NCBI GenBank assembly: GCA_905181705.1
Contig: CAJIYP010000003.1
Span: forward strand, 1 to 64,000
From: Cryomorphaceae bacterium BACL29 MAG-121220-bin8
GTDB lineage: Bacteria > Bacteroidota > Bacteroidia > Flavobacteriales > Flavobacteriaceae
DNA length: 64,000 bases
Direction: 5' to 3'
Position 1 is the first letter of the stretch. Every line of letters starts with the position of its first letter. Shown here piece by piece: positions 41,594 through 52,800 of the stretch. The notes under the pieces are model-generated. The model searched no databases. It saw only the letters and a list, made by a program, of their open reading frames with translations, and was not told the DNA's origin. A program made the translations under genes and the position numbers.

Positions 41594-42820
41594 ATGAGTA
41601 AACACACGAACAAAGTCCACGGTAAATTAAATTTCTTAATTGTGGCGGTTGTATTAGTAATAGGTGCAGTAGCATTCTTACTAATTCAATCAGAAACGAT
41701 TGATTTTAATCCTTCAGACCTTTCAGGTTCAGGGAATAAAGCAATCAAAGGCGGTAAAAAAGCCGTTAAATATGACAACAGAAATGAAGTCGTAGTTAAT
41801 CTTGACGGTGAAGAAGCACAAGAACTTCTTAACAATCAAGATTTTCAAAAGATGATCGCAAATCCAGAATTTGCAAAATTAATGTCATCACCTGAGTTTC
41901 AAAACATGGTAGCATCACCTGAGTTTAGAATGATGGCTGCTTCTCCAGATTTTGGGAAAATGATGGCCTCTCCTGAGTTTAGAATGATGGCTGCGTCTCC
42001 AGATTTTGGAAAGATGATGGCGGCTCCTGAATTTGGAAAAATGATGGCTGCTCCAGATTTTGGAAAAATGATGGCTTCACCTAAATTTGGAAAATTGGCT
42101 CTTTCAGCTGATTTTGGGAAAATGTTAGCTGCACCTGAATTTAAAATGTTAGCCCTTTCTCCTGACTTTGGAAAAATGTTAGCTGCACCAGAATTTAGAA
42201 TGCTGGCTCTTTCTCCTGACTTTGGAAAAATGTTAGCTGCACCTGAATTTAGAATGATGGCTGCATCTCCAGATTTTGGAAAAATGTTGGTTGGACCTGA
42301 ATTTGGAAAGTTAGCTATGTCAGCAGACTTTGGAAAAATGTTAGCTACACCTGAATTTAGAATGCTAGCTCTTTCTCCTGACTTTGGAAAAATGTTAGCT
42401 GCACCTGAATTTAGAATGATGGCTGCATCTCCAGATTTTGGAAAAATGCTTGCATCTCCTGAATTTGGAAAAATGATGGCTGCTCCAGATTTTGGAAAAA
42501 TGATGGCCTCTCCGGAATTTGGAAAATTGGCTCTTTCAGCTGATTTTGGGAAAATGTTAGCTGCACCTGAATTTAAAATGCTAGCTCTTTCTCCTGACTT
42601 TGGAAAAATGATGGCTGCACCAGAATTTAGAATGCTGGCTCTTTCTTCTGATTTTGGAAAAATGCTAGCGTCACCAATTTTTGGAAAAATGATGTCTTCC
42701 TCTGATTTTGGAAAAATGATGGCTTCACCTGAATTTCAAAAATTATCAATTTCTGGTGATTTTGGAAAGATGTTAGCTTCTCCTGATTTTGGAAAAGCTG
42801 CTGGATTTGGTGAATTTTAA
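41594..42820 (+). CDS. Membrane-anchored (single N-terminal TM) protein made of ~36 tandem 9-residue repeats, consensus FGKM(M/L)A(A/S)P(E/D)
   Basis: TM segment FLIVAVVLVIGAVAFLLI; ~60-residue linker; repeats from 41843 to the C-terminus, in strict 27-bp register. Confidence 0.9.
   Translation: MSKHTNKVHGKLNFLIVAVVLVIGAVAFLLIQSETIDFNPSDLSGSGNKAIKGGKKAVKYDNRNEVVVNLDGEEAQELLNNQDFQKMIANPEFAKLMSSPEFQNMVASPEFRMMAASPDFGKMMASPEFRMMAASPDFGKMMAAPEFGKMMAAPDFGKMMASPKFGKLALSADFGKMLAAPEFKMLALSPDFGKMLAAPEFRMLALSPDFGKMLAAPEFRMMAASPDFGKMLVGPEFGKLAMSADFGKMLATPEFRMLALSPDFGKMLAAPEFRMMAASPDFGKMLASPEFGKMMAAPDFGKMMASPEFGKLALSADFGKMLAAPEFKMLALSPDFGKMMAAPEFRMLALSSDFGKMLASPIFGKMMSSSDFGKMMASPEFQKLSISGDFGKMLASPDFGKAAGFGEF
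41843..42817 (+). repeat. 27-bp coding tandem repeat array with 216-bp (8-unit) super-period
   Basis: Units start at 41843+27(n-1), checked at units 8 (42032) and 24 (42464). Marker units FGKLALSAD / FGKLAMSAD / FGKLALSAD / FQKLSISGD occur at n=10, 18, 26, 34. Confidence 0.92.
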
Positions 42821-42840
42821 AAATATATTATTTAATAGAA

Positions 42841-42876
42841 AAAAAGGAGAAAAATTATTTTCTCCTTTTTTTTTTG
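42841..42876 (+). terminator. Intrinsic terminator after the repeat gene
   Basis: AAAAAGGAGAAAA-TTA-TTTTCTCCTTTTTTTTTT. Confidence 0.8.
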
Positions 42877-42900
42877 AACAAAAACCCATAAATTCCAATA

Positions 42901-45900
42901 TGATAAAAAAAATTAGTTTATTAATATTTATATCCTTTTCAATTAACCTTACTTTTTCACAGTTTAAAAAAAAAGAAACAAAAGATTTTAATATTATTAG
43001 CGTTGATCCACAATTTGATTATGTATTAAATCATGCTATTAGATGTACTCACAACGCTTTAGATTTTCATAGAAATTTATTTGATTACAATCCAAGAGAA
43101 AAAATATTTGTAATGTTTCAAGATTTTGGAGATTATGGAAATGGTGGAGCTACATCTCTTCCCAAAAATTTTATTTCTACATGCATTGCACCGATGAATT
43201 ATTCTTTTGAGTCTAGTGTGGCAGGTGAAAGAGTTTTCTCAATAATGAATCATGAACTTGTACATATAGCCGCATTAGATAATGCCACTAAAAGTGACAT
43301 CTTATATCAAAAACTATTTAATGGCAAAGTTAGGAGTTCTAACGATCATCCTATATCGATGTTCTACAGTTACCTCACTAATCCAAGATATTATTCACCT
43401 AGATGGTTACATGAAGGCATTGCTGTTTTTGTTGAAACATGGATGGACGGAGGAAAAGGAAATGCTCTTGGTAATTACGATGAGATGTTTTTTAGAACGA
43501 GAGTTTTAGAAAATAGCAGAATATATTCGCCTTTAGGGTTAGCCTCTGCAGGCACATCAGCAGATTTCATGTCTAAAGCAAATTATTACTATTATGGAAC
43601 TAGATTTGTTAGTTACCTAGCTTACCAATATGGACCCGATAAACTTATAAATTGGATTAAAAGAAATGAAGGAAGTAAAAGAGGGTTTGCCGCTAGTTTT
43701 AAACAGATTTTTGACATACCTATTTTAGATTCATGGAATAATTGGATTGAATTCGAAAAAGAGTTTCAAAAAAAGAATATTGATAATTTAAACAAAACTG
43801 CAACTAATAGAGAAGAATTAATTTCCGATAAAGCATTGGGGGGTGTTTCTCATGCTTATCTCGATAAAAAAAGAAATAAAATATATGTTGCTGTAAATTA
43901 CCCTGGTAAAATTCCACACTTGGCAGAACTAGATGTTGAAACTGGAGAGATTAAAAGACTTCACGATGTAAAAGGACCCACTCTTTTTAATGTAACATCA
44001 TTAATTTATGATAAAAATAATGATTTATTATTTTATACAACTGATAATGATAGTAAGAGAGATTTAAATTCATATAACTTAAAAACTGGTAAATCAAAAT
44101 TACTTTACAAAGACTCAAGAATTGGTGATTTAGCATTTAACAAATTGGATGAGTCTATTTGGGGGGTAAGACATCTAAATGGTAAAAGCACACTAATTAA
44201 AATAAATAAAATAAATCCTGAAAATCCTGAAAAGTTGTATACTGATTGGGAACAAAAATACACTTTACCTTTTGGGCATGATATGTTTGATTTAGATATA
44301 TCCCCTGATGGTTTGAGTATGAGCGCATCAGTGACTGATTTGAATGGAAACCAATTTCTTAATATTTACGAACTAAATTCTTTCAATCCTTTTGAAAAAG
44401 AGAGTATTAAATTTAAAGAAGTATTTGAATTTGATGTGGCCTCTCCACAAAGTTTTAAATATTCCGAAGATGGAACGTTTTTATTAGGATCTTCCTATTA
44501 CTCTGGTGTAAGTAACATTTTTAAGGTTGACACGAAAACTTTAGATATAGAATTTTTAACAAATGCTGTTACCGGATACTTTAGACCTATTCCAATTGAC
44601 AAGGAAAAGATTTTCTCATTCAAATATACAAGTAATGGATTTATGCCAGTCTATGTTTTTTTAGAAAAAGATATAGATGTTTCCAACATAGAGTTTCTAG
44701 GAAATAAAACAGTTGAAAAATTTCCTAAACTTAGAGATTGGACTATAGATGTACCTAACATTTCTAATTTTGATGAAAGTAATAAAATTGAAACCAAAGA
44801 AAGTGTTTACATTCCAAAAAAAGAAGTTAAATTAAATTACTCGTATCCAATTGTTGTGGGATATAAGAACAAGGTTGGAATTGGTTATAAGTTCAAATAT
44901 CAAGATCCTTTAGGACTCAAGGCATTAGATTTATCCTTTTCCTATACTCCAAATGATTGGAAAAACACCATGGACAGTTCTACAAGTGATATTGAAAAAG
45001 AAGAAGAATTTCATGCTTCTATAAACTATTCTTCTTCAGTACTTACTGGTGGTAAATATAATTTTTATGCGTCTTATAACAATGCGGATTTTTATGACTT
45101 ATTTGGACCTACAAAAAGATCTAGAAAAGGATTAAATTTTGGAGTTGATTACAATAGGTCTATTATTTATGATCCACCAAGAAATTTTGATCTGAATTTA
45201 GGTCTTAGCGGATATTACGGCTTAAATCAATCGCCAGAATTTCAACAAATTAATTTTGATAACAAAGATTTTAATACTGATCTATTTTACAACTTATATA
45301 CCTCCTTTTCTTATAAAAGCTTAAAGGGATCTGTTGGGGCAGTAGATGCTGAAAAAGGAATTAAATCTAATCTTACTTTGTCCACAGCAATGACAGAAGG
45401 AAACTTGTTTCCAAAAATCAACGGAAATCTAGACTTTGGAATACAATTACCAATAGACCACACTTCCTTATGGCTAAGAAATTCTTTTGGTAATTCTTTT
45501 GCAAAAAAAGTTAATCCATTTACAAGGTTTGGTTTTGCATCCTTTGGAAATAATTATATTGACAATGCCTCTTCAAAAATGTATAGAGGATCTTTTTCTT
45601 TCGCTGGGTTGAGTTACGACTCTGAGAAAAGTATTATTGCAAAAAGTTTTTACAAAACCACTTTAGAGTTGCTTTTACCAGCCATAAGATATAGAAAGTT
45701 AGGTTTTTTCAATCTATTTGCAACTTACTCCCACCCTACTATTTTTGCAGGAAGTTTATTTACAAAAAACTATGAAGAATTTGAGGGTAAATTAATAGAT
45801 TCAGGAAAAATAGGTAAAGAATACAGCGAAACTTTTAGAAATATAGGATTTCAAATAGACACAAAACTCGTGATGTTCTCTCACTTGTCTTCTACTATTT

Positions 45901-45980
45901 CATTTGGATGGGCTCGCGCATTTTCACAGGGTAAAGATTACAAAGAATATGATGAGTGGATGGTTTCATTAAAGTTTTAA
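42901..45980 (+). CDS. Secreted gluzincin-like metallopeptidase with beta-propeller-like middle and beta-barrel-like C-terminal region
   Basis: Signal peptide from ATG 42901 (MIKKISLLIFISFSINLTFSQ); the 42789 start lies before the terminator. NHELVHIAALDNA (HExxH) with downstream WLHEGIAVFVETW; C-terminal half rich in alternating aromatic beta-strands, ending in an aromatic-rich DEWMVSLKF. Confidence 0.75.
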
Positions 45981-45991
45981 TTTTTTGATTT

Positions 45992-46768
45992 ATGTCTAAA
46001 CTTTTAAAAAATAGTTTTGGTGCTTCTGTGATAATAACAGCTCTTTATTTATCCCTTTTTTATCCATTAATCTTAATAAATAAATTTGACTTGTTTGATT
46101 TGGTTTTAGTAACCTTATCTATTTCTCCAGGGATTTTTATTATGGTATTAATTTATAATCTGGATGAATACGACAAAGAACCTTTATGGCTTCTTTCTAT
46201 AGCTTTCATATTTGGAGCTATGAACCTACATCTTGATGTCGATATTTTAGATTATTTATATAGTTTAATTAATACAGAAAACAATCTGATCAGAGTTGGA
46301 GAAGAAGCTCTTTCTGTTGGTATAACAGAAGAACTTTTGAAATTTCTTGTTGTAATATTGATTATATATCCCAATAAAAATTTTGATGAGCCATTTGATG
46401 GAATAGTCTATGCAGTTTTTGTTGGAATGGGATTTGCAACGGCTGAAAACTTAGCTTTTGTAATGAACGGATCTGCCTCTCTGGCAATAATGAGGATGCT
46501 TTCTGCTGTTCCAGCACATTTTGTTTTTGCTGTAATTATGGGTTATTATTTAGGTAAAGCTAAAACAAACAAAAAATCGAAATTTTTGTATATAGTTTTA
46601 TCACTTATTATCCCAATATTCTTTCATTCACTTTATGATTACTTTTTGTTTTTAGAAAATATTCCTTTCATATGGGTTGGAGGGTTTGTGACACTGTTAA
46701 TTGCTTTCTTTATAGCTAAAAATTCAATTATTGAACATCTAGGAGCCTCACCATTTAGAAAAAAATAA
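45992..46768 (+). CDS. PrsW-like intramembrane protease
   Basis: Multi-TM; EEALSVGITEELLKFLVV, FDEPFDGIVYAVFVGMGFATAENLAFVM, PAHFVFAVIMGYYLG, FHSLYDYFLF. Confidence 0.85.
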   Translation: MSKLLKNSFGASVIITALYLSLFYPLILINKFDLFDLVLVTLSISPGIFIMVLIYNLDEYDKEPLWLLSIAFIFGAMNLHLDVDILDYLYSLINTENNLIRVGEEALSVGITEELLKFLVVILIIYPNKNFDEPFDGIVYAVFVGMGFATAENLAFVMNGSASLAIMRMLSAVPAHFVFAVIMGYYLGKAKTNKKSKFLYIVLSLIIPIFFHSLYDYFLFLENIPFIWVGGFVTLLIAFFIAKNSIIEHLGASPFRKK

Positions 46769-46853
46769 TTGTTATTAATTAAAGGTTTAAACAATAGTGT
46801 TTTTTTATTATATATAATGAATGTATTTTTGTTAAATAATTATTACACCTTTT

Positions 46854-49800
46854 ATGAAGCTTAGGATTCTATTTCTTTTGTTGCCGATATTAATTTTTTC
46901 TCAAAAAATAAATTGGCAATCTAAAGTAGAACTTAACACTGATGATAAGTACCATTTTGAATCTTCATTTGAAAATTTTGAAAGCTCATTTTTACAACAA
47001 AATAAAATTCAAGTAAACCTTCCTGTAGACAGTTCTAATTTCGAAAATTTTGTTTTTTATAAGCAAAATCCTTTTTCTGAAAAATTATATGAAAAATTTA
47101 AAGAAGTAAAGGTATTTAGAGGTAAATCTTTAGATAGTGATAAAATATCTTTCATCTCTTTTGTTGGAGAAAGATTAAACATCTCTATCCTTGATGATAA
47201 CAAAAAGTCAATAATCATAAACTCTAAAAATAAAAATATTTTTATTTTAAAAAATAATATACAGGTTGACGATATTAAAAAATCTGATTTAACAAATGAT
47301 CTAATTGACAATACTAATACTTTTAAAAAAAAAAGTATTAGAGAACAAGCTCTAAACACTATTTCTTTTAGTCCCAAAGTAAAAAAATACAGAATTGCTA
47401 TTATTACTACAGCGGAATGGTCAAACTATTTTATCGACCTATATGATGCAAAAAATCTAGAGGATAAAGAGAAAAGAGCTGTTGTACTTTCAGAAATAGG
47501 AATTGCAATTTCAGCGTTAAACGGAGTTACTGAAAGAGATTTAGGAATAACTTTTGAACTTGTTGATGGTTGTGATGATTTGATTGAATTTGATACAAAT
47601 AGTGATGGTTTGACCAATGACGATAAATTCAAAACAATTTATGAAGGTGCACAAATTATCAATAGTAGAATTGGCTTAGCTAATTTTGATATAGGGCATT
47701 CTTTTTATAACGGAGGTGGAGGTTTAGCTGGAGGAGCATTGTGCGGTGGAAGTGGAAAAGCGAGAGGAACATCGGGTGGGTTAACAGGTATAGGGTTTCA
47801 TTTTGTCTTTGCTCATGAAATCGGTCATATGTTAGGTGCTCCACATACATTTAATAATGCAGAAGGATTTGGAGCTGGTGGTAATATGGTAGAATCTGCT
47901 GCTGGTGCCACTATAATGGGATATGGAGAAAGGAAAGAAAGAAATTTATATTACCATGCCCTTTCTATAAAAGAAATGAGTCAAACCATTAAAAATGCAA
48001 GCTGTGGAACTTTTTTAACAGAAAATACTAACGAATCTCCTAAGTATGTTTCTGAGCCTGAAAAAAAATCTTTTACAATTCCAGCAGGCACTCCTTTTTT
48101 ATTAGGTGAAAATTTTGAAATAAATGACAACAATAATAAGTATACAGATTTATTATTTAATTGGGATCAAATGAACGCTTATGAAATCACTGTTAATCCT
48201 CCATTAAACACTAGTTTAAAAGGACCTACATTCATTTCTTTATTTCCTGACAATAATAAAATTAGATATTTTCCTGACATTGAAACTATTCTATCTGGAA
48301 AAACTGAAAGCGAATGGGAGGTTGTCCCTCAACTTAGTAGGAATTTAAAATTTACTTTTACCGTTAGAGATGATAATAAAAATGGAGGAAGTGTTTTACA
48401 AGATGACTTTACTGTTCAAACAAAATATTCTGAAGATGGTGTATTTATGGTTTTAAGTCAACATGTAAAAGATTTAAAATATCATCAGAAAAAAGAAATA
48501 GAAATTAGATGGAATCATTTAGCTGCAAAGGATACAGAAAATGTTAATATTGAATTATCTTACGACGGAGGATATACCTTTCCAGTAAAACTTTCAGGAG
48601 CTACAAAAAACGATGGATTTGAAAAAGTAACTATCCCTCTAATCAGTAAAAGTAAAAAGGCCCGAATTCGTGTTAAACCAACTGACAATATTTTCTTTTC
48701 AATTAATCCTCATAATTTTGAAATTCTAGATCCAGAATTCAAAATGAATGTTTCTAATCCTGAAGAAATTATATGTTTTGGAGATATTAGTGAAATTTCA
48801 ATTAATCCAACTGGGGGGGCTGGACCACCATACAAAATTAAATGGGAAAAATTATCTGAACAGAATACTTGGATTGAATTAAGTGATAGTGATAACGATC
48901 CTAAAGTTTTATCCAATTTAAAAGCTGGAAAATATAAAACGTCTGTTACTGACATTGATAACAATATTTTTGAATCTGACCCAATTACAGTGTCTGGACC
49001 ACTAACAGAATTATTTGTTCAGTTAGAAAATGATATTAACAAAGAAATTTCATGTGTTGGAAATAATGATGGTTATTTAAATATTTCAACTAGTGGGGGT
49101 TCTCCACCATACACACTTTTTTTAAATAATCAAGTTATAAAAACTAATCTTAAAGAGAATGAATCCTTTAAAATAAATAATCTTAAAGCTGGTGATTTTT
49201 CATTGAGAGTAATTGATGATAATGGTTGCAAATCAAATGTTTTAAACGAAAAAATAACCGAACCAGAAAACGCACTTAATTTAAAAAACTTTAGTATCAC
49301 TAACCCAAGTGAGGGACTAAGTGATGGGGCAATTGATATTGAAATAGAAGGTGGAACAAAAGATTACAATTATAGCTGGACTAGTTTAAATTTTAGCAGT
49401 TCTGATGAAGACTTAACTGGTTTAAGTGTTGGTACTTATTTACTTACAGTAACAGATGGAAAGGGATGCGAACTTAAAAAAGAATTTATTTTAGAACTGA
49501 GTACTGATTTTAATTACAATATTTCAATCACACAAATTAATTGTTTCGGGGAATCTAGCGGAATAATCGAAACAAAACCAAAAGGTGGTTCTGGAGCTCC
49601 CTATAAAATAGAATGGTACGACTCAAATGATATATTAATATCGACGAGCTCTAAATTAAATAATATTAAAGCTGGAACTTATAAATTACAAATTACTGAT
49701 TCTGAAAACAACGTTTATCCAATCAAAACTATTGAACTTACAGAACCTCCTAGTTCAATAAATATTAATCTTGAATCTAAAACGGATATAAAATGTAAAA

Positions 49801-52800
49801 ATGATAAGACAGGTGAATTCAATATTTCAATTGTAGGTGGAATTGCTCCCTATAATTATTTTGTTAATAATGAGCTTGTAAAAGCTAACTCCGGAAATAC
49901 AGAAAATAATAAAGACGAATTAGTACAAAGTAATTTAAAAGCTGGATTATATAATATTACAGTTATTGATGCGAAAAACTGTTCCACAAACTTTCAAGTA
50001 TCTATTTCTGAACCAGAATTTTTGATTAATATTTTTAGTGAAAAAATCACTAACATATCAAAATACAATACTAATGATGGTTCCATAGAGATTATTGTTG
50101 AGGGAGGATTGTTAGCACAAGACAGCAACTATAGTTTTAACTGGACTGGTCCAAATGATTATTCTTCTACAAATCAAAATTTAACTGATTTAGCTGCAGG
50201 TAAATATATCTTAGTAATTACAGATGATAACAGTTGTTCATTAACAAAAGAATTTAATATTAAAACTCCAACTGACTTTTCATTTACTTCAATTTCAACT
50301 ACTATGCCTAAATGTTATGGCGGAAATGATGGAACTATTTCTGTTAGTTTTGAAGGTGGATATGGTGAACCATACACTGTTAACTGGTTCCAAAAAAATG
50401 CATCTGGTGACTTTGTCGCAGTTAGTGCTATTTCAGATACAAGCACAAGTATAATTACAAAATCAGGTGTCTATAAAGTTGAAGTTATAGATAATGAAAA
50501 TATAAAGTATATGTATGGAACTGAAATTATTGTAGATTCAGTTTCAGAATTTATCATTGACTCTCCGTTCAATGTTATTCCAGAAACATGTCCTGGTGAC
50601 AAAGACGGTTCATTTAATATAAAAGTAGCTGGTGGAACTGGACCTTACTCTTACTATTTAAATGATAATCAAATTGCAACTGGTAGAGGAAATGCAGTTG
50701 ATAATAATGATGAGTTTAAAGTTGAAAAATTAGAGAAAAAAGGATACTCTTTCTATGCAATTGATTCGAACGGATGTGTATCTAACCCTGTTATTATAGG
50801 AGTTGGAGGAAATGATCCAATTCAAATAACTAATCCTGAGACTGTTCTTCAAAACATTAAATGTTACGGAGACAGCACTGGTTACATTAAACCAGTGCTA
50901 ACTGGAGGAGATGGAACTGGTGTTTTTACATACAGTTGGTTGGGGCCAAATGGCTTTACAAGTAACCAAAAAGATATCGAAAATATAGGGGATGCTGGAA
51001 AATACAGCCTAACAGTTTCTCAAGGAGTATGCTCTCAAAAATTTGATTATGATGTTTTAGAACCTAACGAAATGTCTGCATCGTTAGAAAGTATAACAAA
51101 TAATATTTGTTATGGTGATGCAAAAGGAAGAGTTAATATTTCAATTAAGGGAGGAACAGCTCCTTATAAAGTGAAAATAAATGATTCTGGTGATTTTTTA
51201 TATTTTGGTAGAAAGGGAATAAATTTAAAAACGATTTCGAAATTAAGACTCCCAGCCGGAAAGGTTAAGTTTGAAATTACTGATTTTTATGACTGTAAAA
51301 CTATAATTCTTGAGCCTGAAGTTTTACAGCCCAAATCTAAATTAGTTCTTGATTATAATATAATTGGAGATTGTGAAGCTGAAAACAGTGTATTAAAACT
51401 AAAATTAAGTGCTGGAGATACATTTTTAAATGATGAAATAAAGGAATATTATAAAGTTAATATTACATCGTCAAACTTCAATGGTTCCTATGAAATGATT
51501 AAAAATGAAGAGTTTACTATTGAAAATTTAAAAGATGGTAATTACCTCATCAAAGTAACACAAAGAGATTTTCAAGAAAGCAATGATTCTCAGGAAATAG
51601 GATGTGTCGTTGAACAACAAATTTACATCTCTAATAAAGTTATTTGGGACAATAAAACAATTCAAAATATCACTTGTGTAAATGAAGACATACCAACCGA
51701 TGATGGGTCTATTATTTATAAAAATATTAGAGGAGGAACACCATTTGTCTTAGGTAATAAAACATATAAATATGAACTTTTACTAAACGAAATAATAATT
51801 GAACAAGGGACAATTAATCAGGACTCTGACTTGTTACTAAATAATTTAAAAAAAGGTAAATACTCAATTAACTTTATTGGAAACAATGAGAAATGTATAC
51901 AAACTGATGAATTCGAAATTACTCAACCTGTTCCAATTGATTTTAAAGTTGAAGAAATTTTTGACTCATGTAAAAATGCTCTTCTTGACGAATCAAAAGG
52001 TGCCATAAAAATTAATATAAAGCATGGTACTGCTCCTTACAAAGTTTATGTCATTGATCAAAATAATATTATAACAAACACTGGCATAAAAGGAGGGAAT
52101 CTTATTGACCAAGGCGGAATAGGATTCACAAGTACTGTTACTGGATTAGGAAAAGGAAAGTATAAAATTAAAATTATTGATTCTAATGATTGTGAATTTA
52201 TTTCTAATGAGATTAGTGTAGGTGAATTAGATGAATTTGTAGTTTCCAATATTTTATTTTATGATGTGGAATGCTTTGGAGGGAAAAACGGAAGCATAGA
52301 TATTGGTGAAATTAAAGGAGGACAGGCTCCCTACTCAGTTCTGTTAGAGGGAACAAACTATAAATTTGAAAGAAATTTAACAAAAGCCGTTGATAATTAC
52401 ATTATCGATGGATTAGAAAAAAACAATTATAAGCTAACTATAAAAGACAAAAATGGATGGTGTGGTACGTTTCAAAAAGAATTTTCAATAAGAGAACCAG
52501 AACTAGTTAAAATAAATATTTTAAATATCGAAAATCAAAAATGTTATGATTTTGATGATGGTAAAATAAAAATTGATTTACAAGGTGGGATGCTTACTGG
52601 AAATGAAGCGTCATACCTTACTAAATGGTATAAAAATGATGTTTTAGTCCCTCAATGGAACGACAAACTTGAAATTGATAATCTGGGCTTTGGTTTTTTT
52701 AGAATTGATGCTATTGCTAAATCTATTGTAAACGGAAAGGAAGTTTCTTGTCCAACTTCCAAATCATTTGAAATTAAAAGAGAAGACAGAATAATAGCAT

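Noticed and set aside
41843-42817. 27-bp tandem repeats considered as a CRISPR array
   Set aside because: No unique spacers; repeats are contiguous and strictly in frame in one ORF.
42789-42900. Upstream start of the 42789-45980 ORF
   Set aside because: Would overlap the repeat gene and span an intrinsic terminator; ATG at 42901 gives a clear signal peptide.
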